NCBI GenBank assembly: GCA_964640325.1
Contig: CAZXID010000010.1
Location: forward strand, 1-61,209
Direction: 5' to 3'
Length of the DNA stretch: 61,209 nt
Origin: DAOQAU01 sp964640325
Lineage (GTDB): Bacteria > Cyanobacteriota > Vampirovibrionia > Gastranaerophilales > Gastranaerophilaceae
Part shown: positions 8,009-15,041 of the stretch, piece by piece
Layout of the letters: every line of letters begins with the position of its first letter
Position numbering within the stretch: the first letter of the stretch is position 1
Program-made: the position numbers and the translations under genes
Notes under the pieces: generated by a model
Database searches by the model: none
Seen by the model: the letters and a program-made list of their open reading frames with translations, nothing else
Told to the model about the DNA's origin: nothing

Positions 8009-9217
8009 ATGAAAAATCCTGAAGTTTCAGTTATAATACCGAGTTATAATTACGAAAAATTGATTAAAGAAGCTCTTGATTCGCTTGTTAATCAATCTTT
8101 TGATGATTTTGAAATTATTGTGGTCGATGACGGCTCAATAGACAATTCGGTTGAAGTTATAAAAAAATATCAAAAAAAATATTCAAATATTTATCTTTTT
8201 ACTCATAAAAATAACTTAAATAAGGGTTTGTCAAAGACTGTTCAACTAGGGTTAAGGCACGCCAAAGGGAAATATATTGCTTTTTTGGAGTGTGACGATT
8301 TTTGGGAAAAAGATTATTTATTGAAAAAAGTTAAAATTTTTGAAAAATATCCTGATATTGGAATTATTTTCAATGATGTTCAGGAATTTGGGGATAAAAA
8401 CAGAATTAATCTTTTAAAAGCCTACTTTGAGGAGTGCAGGATAAAATGTAAAAGCAAAATTTACCCTGCAGATATGAGCTATGATACAACTATGCTTGAA
8501 ATTATTTCTAATTTTTCATCTGCAATGATGAAAAAATCGGTATTTGATAATCTTAATTTTAATACGCCAATAGCGCCTTATCTTGATTGGTGGACTTTTT
8601 CTCAAATAACTTATCTGTACAAAGCCTACTTTATGCCTCAAAAACTAACTCATTTAAGAATTCACCCCAAAAGCTACATTTCAAATACAAAAGATAAAAT
8701 CACAATAAAAGATAAGAAAAAAATGTTTAGTAAGCTTTTGACATTGCTTGAAAGTTCTTCAACCAAGAAAAAATACAAAGAATTACAAAATAAAATTTTG
8801 TCGGAAAAAATTAAAAAAACGCATACGGATAAAGATTATAAATCGGATTTTATAAAAAGATTTAAAAATAAAAAAGTTTTTCTCTATGGAGCAGGAACTT
8901 TTATGAGCGAAGTTTTAAGCGGGTATGATTTTTCGCCGCTCAAAATTCTGGGCGTTTTTGATGCGGATATAAGCAAGGAAGGAAAAAAGATTTTGGGATT
9001 TAAGATTTATCATAAAAGCCAAATCGCCAAGCTTAAGCCCGATGCCATTTTAATTTCGACAAAAGAGCCCGAAATGATTTATGCCCAATTGCTTCAATTT
9101 GTCAAAAATTGTGGTCTTGATATTCCGATTATAACAGACTTTTTTAATGAAATTAAATACCATTCTCTTAATAACAGAGATTTGAGTCTTGATGAAATGC
9201 TTACAGAAATGTTTTAA
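8009..9217 (+). CDS. Family 2 glycosyltransferase with C-terminal Rossmann-like domain
   Basis: Residues 1-230 are a GT-A domain: VSVIIPSYNYEKLIKEALDS, VVDDGS and the acidic CDDFW nucleotide-sugar/metal site. The middle (about 235-285) is Lys-rich helical. From about 290 a second domain starts KKVFLYGAGTFMSEVL and resembles the small Rossmann-like sugar/nucleotide-binding module often appended to GT2 enzymes. No membrane segments. The weak AAGAAAG site precedes the ATG, and the terminator just upstream means little transcription comes from ferredoxin. Acceptor and sugar cannot be predicted; surface glycan synthesis is the likely pathway. Confidence 0.88.
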   Translation: MKNPEVSVIIPSYNYEKLIKEALDSLVNQSFDDFEIIVVDDGSIDNSVEVIKKYQKKYSNIYLFTHKNNLNKGLSKTVQLGLRHAKGKYIAFLECDDFWEKDYLLKKVKIFEKYPDIGIIFNDVQEFGDKNRINLLKAYFEECRIKCKSKIYPADMSYDTTMLEIISNFSSAMMKKSVFDNLNFNTPIAPYLDWWTFSQITYLYKAYFMPQKLTHLRIHPKSYISNTKDKITIKDKKKMFSKLLTLLESSSTKKKYKELQNKILSEKIKKTHTDKDYKSDFIKRFKNKKVFLYGAGTFMSEVLSGYDFSPLKILGVFDADISKEGKKILGFKIYHKSQIAKLKPDAILISTKEPEMIYAQLLQFVKNCGLDIPIITDFFNEIKYHSLNNRDLSLDEMLTEMF

Positions 9218-9219
9218 AT

Positions 9220-10578
9220 TTATTTGTTTATAAAATCGATAATCTCTCTTGTGGAATAAAAATCATTTATTATAAAAAAATTAAAACCCGTTTTTTCCTT
9301 TACGTAATCAAGTGTTTTGCCGTCTAAAAAGTCCTCAGTGTATGGGCGCAGCATTACGGAGGGAATTATAACCACGGGCTGAACGGGTGAATGGCAGAAA
9401 GGGTGAATGGCTAAAGATTGGATTAAATCGCCTGAGGTAATAAGTCCTGCAACTGTTATATCTTCGCCCCAGTAATCAGATTTTACGGCAACATAATCAG
9501 TCTTTAAGTTTTTTATTTTATTTAATTCAGTGCAAATTTCTTTAAACGCAGGCGCAGCAAGCTTTGATGTCGCAAAAAGCATATTTTTAGGTGCGCTCAG
9601 ACTCTTTTTAAGTCGTTTTTTTTCTTTTATAAAATCATCAAGTAAAAGCCTGAGTGCCCCCACTCCGTCTTCAAGTTGAGAAAAATCGCCGTAATATTTT
9701 TTGGGCGGAATATTTTCTTGCGCCAATGCAAAAAATTCGTCAGAGCAGCAGATATTTAAATGTGATTTAGGCTTCATCCCTATCCCCTTGAGGGAAAGGG
9801 ATGGGGTGAGGGGTACATTGATAAATTTATCTACAATTTTTATTGTTTCTCGTGCTATTTTTTTTGTAACAGGATATAATTTCCCCTCTTCATTTACCCT
9901 TCGGAATTTGGTTATCCCGACCGGTACAATTGCAATAGATGAAATATTTTTTAATTTAGCTAAGTCCGAAAGGGTTTTTTCAAGTTCTTTTCCGTCATTA
10001 AATTTTGGGCATAAAACAATTTGGGCGTGGACTGGGATTTCGATTTTTTCAAGCCATTTAAGATGTTTTAAAATATCGCCGGCATTTGGGTTTTTAAGCA
10101 TTTTAAACCTTAATTTTGAATTTGTTGTGTGAACCGAGATATATAAAGGTCCTAATCTTAGTTTTTCAATTCTTTTTTTATCTGTTTTGCTTAAATTTGT
10201 CAAAGTAATATAAGTCCCCTGTAGATAAGAAAGTCTGTAATCATCATCTTTTATATATAAAGTTTCTCTGAGCCCTTGGGGCTGTTGGTCCACAAAACAA
10301 AAAATACATTTATTGCAGCAGGGTTTAACTTTATCAAAAACAGCGCTTTCAAAGATTATTCCTAAATCTTCGTCAAAATCTTTTTCTATTTCGATTACTT
10401 CAATTTCAAAGTTTTGCTTTTTGACTTCAAGCGTAATAAATTCGTTTTTGCATAAAAAATTATAGTCAATCAAGTCCATAGGTTTTTGTCCATCAATTGA
10501 CAAAATTTCTTCCCCTGCTTGGATTTCGAGTTCTTGTGCTATTGAATTTATTTCTATTTTACTAACTATTGCGGGCAT
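9220..10578 (-). CDS. DUF512 / TIGR03279-type radical SAM protein with PDZ-like domain
   Basis: 452 residues. A short PDZ-like N-terminus (1-60, with GEEILSIDGQKP) is followed by the radical SAM cluster motif Cys87-x3-Cys91-x2-Cys94 (CCNKCIFC), then VDQQPQGLR and KDDDYRLS, which identify the DUF512 family. Members are frequent in clostridia and cyanobacteria (TIGR03279); the reaction is unknown. Two repeats are in-frame: a GC-rich palindrome (residues about 255-268) and a purine-rich array (about 387-401). The start lies 1 nt from the stop of the upstream PadR gene with no RBS of its own, suggesting translational coupling and joint regulation. Confidence 0.9.
   Translation of the reverse strand: MPAIVSKIEINSIAQELEIQAGEEILSIDGQKPMDLIDYNFLCKNEFITLEVKKQNFEIEVIEIEKDFDEDLGIIFESAVFDKVKPCCNKCIFCFVDQQPQGLRETLYIKDDDYRLSYLQGTYITLTNLSKTDKKRIEKLRLGPLYISVHTTNSKLRFKMLKNPNAGDILKHLKWLEKIEIPVHAQIVLCPKFNDGKELEKTLSDLAKLKNISSIAIVPVGITKFRRVNEEGKLYPVTKKIARETIKIVDKFINVPLTPSLSLKGIGMKPKSHLNICCSDEFFALAQENIPPKKYYGDFSQLEDGVGALRLLLDDFIKEKKRLKKSLSAPKNMLFATSKLAAPAFKEICTELNKIKNLKTDYVAVKSDYWGEDITVAGLITSGDLIQSLAIHPFCHSPVQPVVIIPSVMLRPYTEDFLDGKTLDYVKEKTGFNFFIINDFYSTREIIDFINK
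9377..9416. repeat. Degenerate ctgaacgg/gtgaatggc array inside the DUF512 gene
   Basis: Reads ggctgaacgggtgaatggc, then agaaagggtgaatggctaaag. It is related to the complement of the cattcagc octamer array at 54593-54616 and to the intergenic stretch at 60369-60403. It is translated as roughly LAIHPFCHSPVQP between two conserved strands. Confidence 0.6.
9775..9814. repeat. GC-rich palindromic element inside the DUF512 gene
   Basis: ccctatccccttgagggaaa then gggatggggtgagggg. This is the same element as at 3717-3755 but translated in a different frame, as VPLTPSLSLKGIGM. Compensatory differences keep the arms paired. Confidence 0.8.
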
Positions 10579-10579
10579 T

Positions 10580-11098
10580 TTATTTACTGTTTTCTTTGTC
10601 TAAACTTTCAACAAGTGAAATTAAATTATTGTATTCAACTATTGTGTTATCCAAAATAATCCGCTGATAAAAACTTAAAGAATTATAATCGTTCGCAAGA
10701 ATTTCTTCGGCGCTGTGTTTATGCTCAAAAGCCTTATTTTTAATTATGGAAAACAAAATTTTTCGCTCGTCTTTACCCAGATACGAAGCACAGCAAAGTT
10801 TAATTCTGGCATTTGAGGCAAATTGAAGGGGATTATCCGATAATTTTTCAAGTAAAAGCAGATTAAGCTTTTGTCTGCCTTCATTTGTAACGGAATAATA
10901 GCCGGATAATTTTCCGCCGTCTGAAATTGCTTTTCGGCAAAGAATAAAACCTTCTTTTTCAAGGCGGTTAAGAGCGGGTTTTATCGCGCCGAAGCTGGGT
11001 TGAGAAAATGCCGCAAAATTATCCAATATCGCCTTTAAGACGGCATACATGGTCATTTCTCGTTCAGATAAAACATACAAAATCAGCAACTCAATCAT
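10580..11098 (-). CDS. PadR-family transcriptional regulator
   Basis: 172 residues. The N-terminal winged helix (about 1-85) has the PadR pattern: MIELLILYVLSEREMTMYAV, PSFGAIKPALNRLEKEGFI and GYYSVTNEGRQKL. The C-terminal helical part (100-170) would form the dimer. PadR proteins repress adjacent genes in response to small molecules, so the immediately downstream DUF512 gene is the probable partner or target. There is no Shine-Dalgarno; TAATAT lies exactly 6 nt before the ATG, suggesting a leaderless transcript. A long palindrome sits 23 nt upstream. Confidence 0.85.
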   Translation of the reverse strand: MIELLILYVLSEREMTMYAVLKAILDNFAAFSQPSFGAIKPALNRLEKEGFILCRKAISDGGKLSGYYSVTNEGRQKLNLLLLEKLSDNPLQFASNARIKLCCASYLGKDERKILFSIIKNKAFEHKHSAEEILANDYNSLSFYQRIILDNTIVEYNNLISLVESLDKENSK

Positions 11099-11120
11099 AT
11101 GTGTATATTAGCATAAAAAT

Positions 11121-11160
11121 AACAGTCGCGGATTTTTTTAAAAAAAATCCGCGACTGTTT
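11121..11160. terminator. Long palindrome between padR-like gene and uppS
   Basis: aacagtcgcggattttttt and its complement (arms 11121-11139 and 11140-11160). In shape it is a bidirectional intrinsic terminator, but it lies between two divergently transcribed genes, upstream of both. It could therefore be an insulator, an attenuator or an operator. Confidence 0.6.
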
Positions 11161-11222
11161 TACAAAAAAATTGTTTGATTTATAATCAATCTACTATCAT
11201 ACAAAAAAGAAGTGAAAATATC

Positions 11223-11963
11223 GTGACAAAAACACTGACGAAAAATGAAGTAGCTGATATCGTTAAAAAAACAAATCTTCAGCATATAGCTATAATTATG
11301 GATGGAAACCGCCGTTGGGCAAAGAAAAAGAATTTGCCCTCTGCTGTCGGGCATAAAAAGGGAGTCGATTCTCTTAAAACTGCTCTTAAATCTTGCCATA
11401 AATTCGGCATCAAATATTTAACCGTTTACGCTTTTTCAACAGAAAATTGGAACAGAAAACAGGAAGAAGTCGATTTTTTAATGGATTTACTTGCCCAAAC
11501 AATCAAAAAAGAGCTTAAGGACCTTCATAAAAACAATGTTGTAATAAAGTTTATTGGAGATTTATCAAAACTTAACTCAAAGCTTCAAAAAATACTTTTT
11601 GGCGCTGAAGCAACAACAAAAGACAATACCGGCGTAAATCTTCAAATTGCATTTAATTACGGAGCAAGGGATGAAATAGTAAATGCCGTCAAAAACATAT
11701 CCCAAAAGGTTTTGAATAAAGAAATTTTACCCGATAAAATCACCGAAGAGATAATTTCGAATGAGCTTTATACAAAATCAATCCCCGACCCTGACCTTTT
11801 AATTAGAACAGGCGGAGAAAAAAGAGTTTCTAATTATCTTCTTTGGCAGATAGCTTATTCGGAAATTCTTGTAACAGGAGAGTTTTGGCCTGATTTTGAC
11901 GAGCAGTCAATGGAAGAAGCAATTTTGGAATTTAACCGTCGTCAAAGAAGATACGGGGCATAG
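11223..11963 (+). CDS. uppS: Isoprenyl transferase (undecaprenyl diphosphate synthase)
   Basis: Cis-prenyltransferase that elongates farnesyl diphosphate to the C55 carrier lipid for cell wall and glycan synthesis. The catalytic block AIIMDGNRRWAKKKNLP and GHKKG, then FSTENW and the C-terminal RTGGEKRVSNYLLWQ-AYSE are complete. I chose the GTG at 11223 (246 residues, normal). The open frame begins at a TTG at 11175, but a TATAAT at 11181-11186 lies inside that extension and would place the transcript start after it. It is cotranscribed with the rdgB-like gene 9 nt downstream. Confidence 0.94.
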   Translation: MTKTLTKNEVADIVKKTNLQHIAIIMDGNRRWAKKKNLPSAVGHKKGVDSLKTALKSCHKFGIKYLTVYAFSTENWNRKQEEVDFLMDLLAQTIKKELKDLHKNNVVIKFIGDLSKLNSKLQKILFGAEATTKDNTGVNLQIAFNYGARDEIVNAVKNISQKVLNKEILPDKITEEIISNELYTKSIPDPDLLIRTGGEKRVSNYLLWQIAYSEILVTGEFWPDFDEQSMEEAILEFNRRQRRYGA

Positions 11964-11972
11964 CAAAGTTTT

Positions 11973-12554
11973 ATGTTGAAGATAGTTCTTGCGACATCAA
12001 ATCCGCACAAAGTAGAAGAGATTAACGCTATTTGTGAAAGTTTTGATGTGGAATTTGTTATGCCGCCTAAAGGTTTTGATCCCATTGAAGATGGTAAAAC
12101 TTTTGAAGAAAATGTGCTTATAAAAGCAAAAGCAGCATGCAATTTAACCAAAATGCTAACTTTGGCGGATGATTCGGGACTTTGTGTCGAAGCACTTAAC
12201 GGTGAGCCCGGAATTTATTCTGCAAGATATGCGGGCACTCAAAAAGAAAAAATTCAAAAACTTCTTGAAGTTCTAAAGGATGTTCACGAAAATAAACGAA
12301 GTGCAAAATTTGTCTGTGCAATGGTGCTTTTGGATAAAAATGGCGAAGTCCTTTTTTCGACCAGAGGCGAGTGTTTTGGTAAAATCGCTTTTCAAGCAAA
12401 AGGCATAAACGGATTCGGTTATGACCCGATATTTATAGTCGATGGGGGCAATTCCACTATGGCACAATTAAGCGAAGAAGAAAAAAATAAAATTTCTCAT
12501 CGTGGAATTGCCCTTCAAAAAATTCTTCATTACATTAATAAAAATTTAATATAA
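11973..12554 (+). CDS. rdgB: XTP/dITP (non-canonical purine NTP) pyrophosphatase
   Basis: Hydrolyses ITP, dITP and XTP to monophosphates, keeping deaminated purines out of DNA. Ham1/RdgB motifs: IVLATSNPHKVEEI at the start, FEENVLIKAKAA, LADDSGLCVEALNGEPGIYS and GFGYDPIF. At 193 residues the length is normal. The ATG lies 9 nt after the uppS stop without a clear RBS, so it probably depends on the upstream transcript. Confidence 0.94.
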   Translation: MLKIVLATSNPHKVEEINAICESFDVEFVMPPKGFDPIEDGKTFEENVLIKAKAACNLTKMLTLADDSGLCVEALNGEPGIYSARYAGTQKEKIQKLLEVLKDVHENKRSAKFVCAMVLLDKNGEVLFSTRGECFGKIAFQAKGINGFGYDPIFIVDGGNSTMAQLSEEEKNKISHRGIALQKILHYINKNLI

Positions 12555-12571
12555 ATATGGTATCTTTTTTC

Positions 12572-12599
12572 TTGATTTTATCTGTTTTTGTGAGATAAT
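12572..12599 (+). promoter_or_regulatory. Sigma-70-type promoter of the hydrogenase operon
   Basis: TTGATT (12572-12577), 16-nt spacer, GATAAT (12594-12599), with the first ATG at 12657 preceded by AAGGAG. This is the only good promoter-like match in the gap after the rdgB-like gene. Confidence 0.55.
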
Positions 12600-12656
12600 T
12601 TAATTGTGAAAAAAATCACGCTAAAAACATTTTTATGAATAAAGAAGGAGAAAAAG

Positions 12657-13157
12657 ATGTCAAGTACAGACATAGCCAAAGTTGATTTTGATAAAGTCAA
12701 TGAAATTATACTCTCATGCGGGCCTAAAAAATCTAACGTAATTGCGATTTTGCAAAAAATTCAGGAAGAATTCAGGTATTTACCCGAAGATGCACTTACT
12801 TATATCGGAACAAAAATAGAAGGGCTTTCGCCCGCTACTGTTTACGGGGTAGCGACTTTTTATAATCAATTCAGTTTGGATCCTAAGGGCAAATATATTA
12901 TTAAAGTTTGTGATGGAACAGCCTGCCATGTCAGAGGCTCAATGCCTTTGCTAACCGCACTTAAAGCAAAGTTGGACTTGAAAGAAGGCAAATTTACAAC
13001 TGATGATATGATGTTCACTGTTGAAATAGTAAGTTGTATCGGAGCTTGTAGTTTGTCGCCGGCTGTTGTAGTAAACGGAAAAGTTTATCCAAAAATGACA
13101 ACGGATGCATTAAAAGTAGTTGTAGACACTCTATTAAAACAAGAAAGAGGAGAATAA
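12657..13157 (+). CDS. hydC: [FeFe] hydrogenase gamma subunit, NuoE-like
   Basis: 166 residues, thioredoxin-like [2Fe-2S] protein of the NuoE/HndA/HydC family. Ligands Cys85, Cys90, Cys127 and Cys131 (VCDGTACHVRGS and SCIGACSLSP) are present, after the N-terminal helical bundle (ATVYGVATFYNQF). It passes electrons between the NuoF-like subunit and the hydrogenase. It is first of three tightly spaced genes in the order hydC-hydB-hydA, as in Thermotoga maritima. AAGGAG is 7 nt from the ATG. Confidence 0.92.
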   Translation: MSSTDIAKVDFDKVNEIILSCGPKKSNVIAILQKIQEEFRYLPEDALTYIGTKIEGLSPATVYGVATFYNQFSLDPKGKYIIKVCDGTACHVRGSMPLLTALKAKLDLKEGKFTTDDMMFTVEIVSCIGACSLSPAVVVNGKVYPKMTTDALKVVVDTLLKQERGE

Positions 13158-13159
13158 CG

Positions 13160-14995
13160 ATGACCATAATGGAATCAAAACAAGAAGAAGCTAAAAAAAA
13201 CATAGCAGAACAGGGCACAAGGATTTTAGTTTGTGCAGGAACGGGCTGTGTTGCTTGCGGCGCGCTTGAAATTATAGAAGAATTCAAATCAAAAGGGTTG
13301 GACGCACAAACAATTCAATCAAACAAAATTACTGTTGTCCCGACGGGTTGCCATGGATTTTGCGAACAGGGTGTTTTAATTTTAATACCTGATTTAGGAG
13401 TTAACTATGTAAAAGTTCAAAAAGAAGATGTTGATGAAATTATAGAAAGCATTAAAACAGGAGTCCCTGTTGAAAGACTTCTTTATGTAGATAAAGATAC
13501 AGGCGAAAAAATTCAAAAACGTGAAGAAATAAATTTTTATAAAAAACAGAACAGAACCGCACTTGGTAATGTTGGGAAAATAAATGCCGAAGAAATCAAT
13601 GATGCAATAGCCTTCAGGGGGTATGAAGCATTAGAAAAAGTTTTAACCAAAATGACTCCAGATGAAGTTATCAAAGAAGTTACCGACTCCGGTTTAAGAG
13701 GCAGAGGTGGCGGCGGCTTTCCTACGGGTAAAAAATGGTTTTTCACAAGAGCGGCTCAAGGAGACAAAAAATATGTCGTATGTAACGCAGATGAAGGGGA
13801 CCCGGGCGCATTTATGGACGGCAGTCTTATGGAAGGTGACCCTCACAGATTGCTTGAAGGTATGGCAATTGCTGCCTATGCTATCGGCTCGGATGAAGCA
13901 TATATTTATGTAAGAGCTGAGTACCCGCTTTCTATCAGAAGATTAAGAATTGCGATTAAACAGGCTGAAGAAAACGGATTTTTGGGTAAAAATATTTTAG
14001 GAACAGGATTTAATTTTGAAATTCATATTAAAGAAGGTGCCGGAGCATTTGTTTGCGGAGAGGAAACAGCACTAATAGCTTCAATCGAAGGCGAACGCGG
14101 AATGCCGCGCTCAAAACCTCCATTCCCTGCCAATAAAGGTCTTTTCGGAAAACCGACGCTTATCAACAACGTTGAAACCTATGGAAACGTTGCGGGGATT
14201 TTATTAAACGGAGCAGGCTGGTTTGCGGCTTTTGGTACAGAAAATTCCAAAGGTACAAAAACTTTTTCACTGACAGGTGATATTAATAACACAGGACTTA
14301 TTGAAGTTCCTATGGGAATAACTTTAAGAGAGATTATTTATGATATCGGCGGTGGACTGCTCGGCGGTAAAAAATTTAAAGCCGCACAAATTGGGGGTCC
14401 ATCCGGCGGATGTTTAACAGAAGAACATCTTGATATGCCGATGGATTACGATAACCTTACAAAAGCTGGAGCGATGGTAGGTTCAGGTGGTCTTGTTATT
14501 ATGAATGAAGATACCTGCATTGTTGAAATCGCACGTTTCTTTGCAAGTTTTACCCAAAGAGAATCTTGCGGAAAATGTGTTCCTTGCAGAGAAGGTACAA
14601 AACAAATGCTTGCGATTCTTGAAAAAATTGTTGCAGGCAAAGGTGAAATGAGCGATATTGATATATTGGAAGAATTGGCAATAGCTGTTAAAGACGGTTC
14701 GCTTTGCGGATTGGGCAAAACTGCTCCAAACCCGGTTCTTTCGACTTTAAAATATTTCAGAGATGAATATATAGCCCACATCAAGGACAAAAAATGTCCT
14801 GCAGGCGTTTGTACTGCAATGAAGAAAATTGTTATTAACGATAAATGTATCGGCTGTACAAAATGTGCAAGAACTTGCCCTGTTGCGGCAATTACAGGAA
14901 ATGTCAAGGAACAGCATGTTATTGACCAAGATAAATGCATTAAATGCGAAGCTTGTATAGGTGTATGCCCTGTTAAAGCAATAATTAAGGAGTGA
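13160..14995 (+). CDS. hydB: [FeFe] hydrogenase beta subunit, NuoF-like NAD(P)H:ferredoxin module
   Basis: 611 residues with three parts. An N-terminal thioredoxin-like [2Fe-2S] domain has Cys25, Cys30, Cys64 and Cys68. The NuoF core holds FMN/NADH sites (GLRGRGGGGFPTGKKW, CNADEGDPGAF, GEETALIASIEG) and the [4Fe-4S] motif CGKCVPCREGT near residue 470. The C-terminal bacterial ferredoxin domain has two [4Fe-4S] motifs (CIGCTKCARTCP, CIKCEACIGVCP). This is the HydB/HndC architecture of trimeric, often electron-bifurcating, hydrogenases. It starts 2 nt after hydC, with the RBS (AGAGGAG) inside the hydC end. Confidence 0.94.
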   Translation: MTIMESKQEEAKKNIAEQGTRILVCAGTGCVACGALEIIEEFKSKGLDAQTIQSNKITVVPTGCHGFCEQGVLILIPDLGVNYVKVQKEDVDEIIESIKTGVPVERLLYVDKDTGEKIQKREEINFYKKQNRTALGNVGKINAEEINDAIAFRGYEALEKVLTKMTPDEVIKEVTDSGLRGRGGGGFPTGKKWFFTRAAQGDKKYVVCNADEGDPGAFMDGSLMEGDPHRLLEGMAIAAYAIGSDEAYIYVRAEYPLSIRRLRIAIKQAEENGFLGKNILGTGFNFEIHIKEGAGAFVCGEETALIASIEGERGMPRSKPPFPANKGLFGKPTLINNVETYGNVAGILLNGAGWFAAFGTENSKGTKTFSLTGDINNTGLIEVPMGITLREIIYDIGGGLLGGKKFKAAQIGGPSGGCLTEEHLDMPMDYDNLTKAGAMVGSGGLVIMNEDTCIVEIARFFASFTQRESCGKCVPCREGTKQMLAILEKIVAGKGEMSDIDILEELAIAVKDGSLCGLGKTAPNPVLSTLKYFRDEYIAHIKDKKCPAGVCTAMKKIVINDKCIGCTKCARTCPVAAITGNVKEQHVIDQDKCIKCEACIGVCPVKAIIKE

Positions 14996-15004
14996 ATAGA
15001 AAAT

Positions 15005-15018
15005 AGTAAATAGTAAAT
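15005..15018. repeat. agtaaat heptamer repeat between hydB and hydA
   Basis: Two tandem agtaaat units with degenerate flanks, in the 46-nt hydB-hydA gap. The same heptamer forms four tandem copies at 17717-17744 and an inverted pair at 54191-54254. Here it sits between the stop codon and the hydA RBS. Confidence 0.7.
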
Positions 15019-15041
15019 AGAATTGAAAAGGAAACATAAAA

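Noticed and set aside
9701..10132. 143-codon plus-strand frame opposite the DUF512 gene
   Set aside because: It overlaps conserved radical SAM coding sequence on the other strand, including a repeat; no RBS or recognisable domain.
11175..11222. 16-codon upstream extension of uppS starting at TTG
   Set aside because: A TATAAT lies inside the extension, so the transcript probably starts after it; GTG at 11223 gives normal length.
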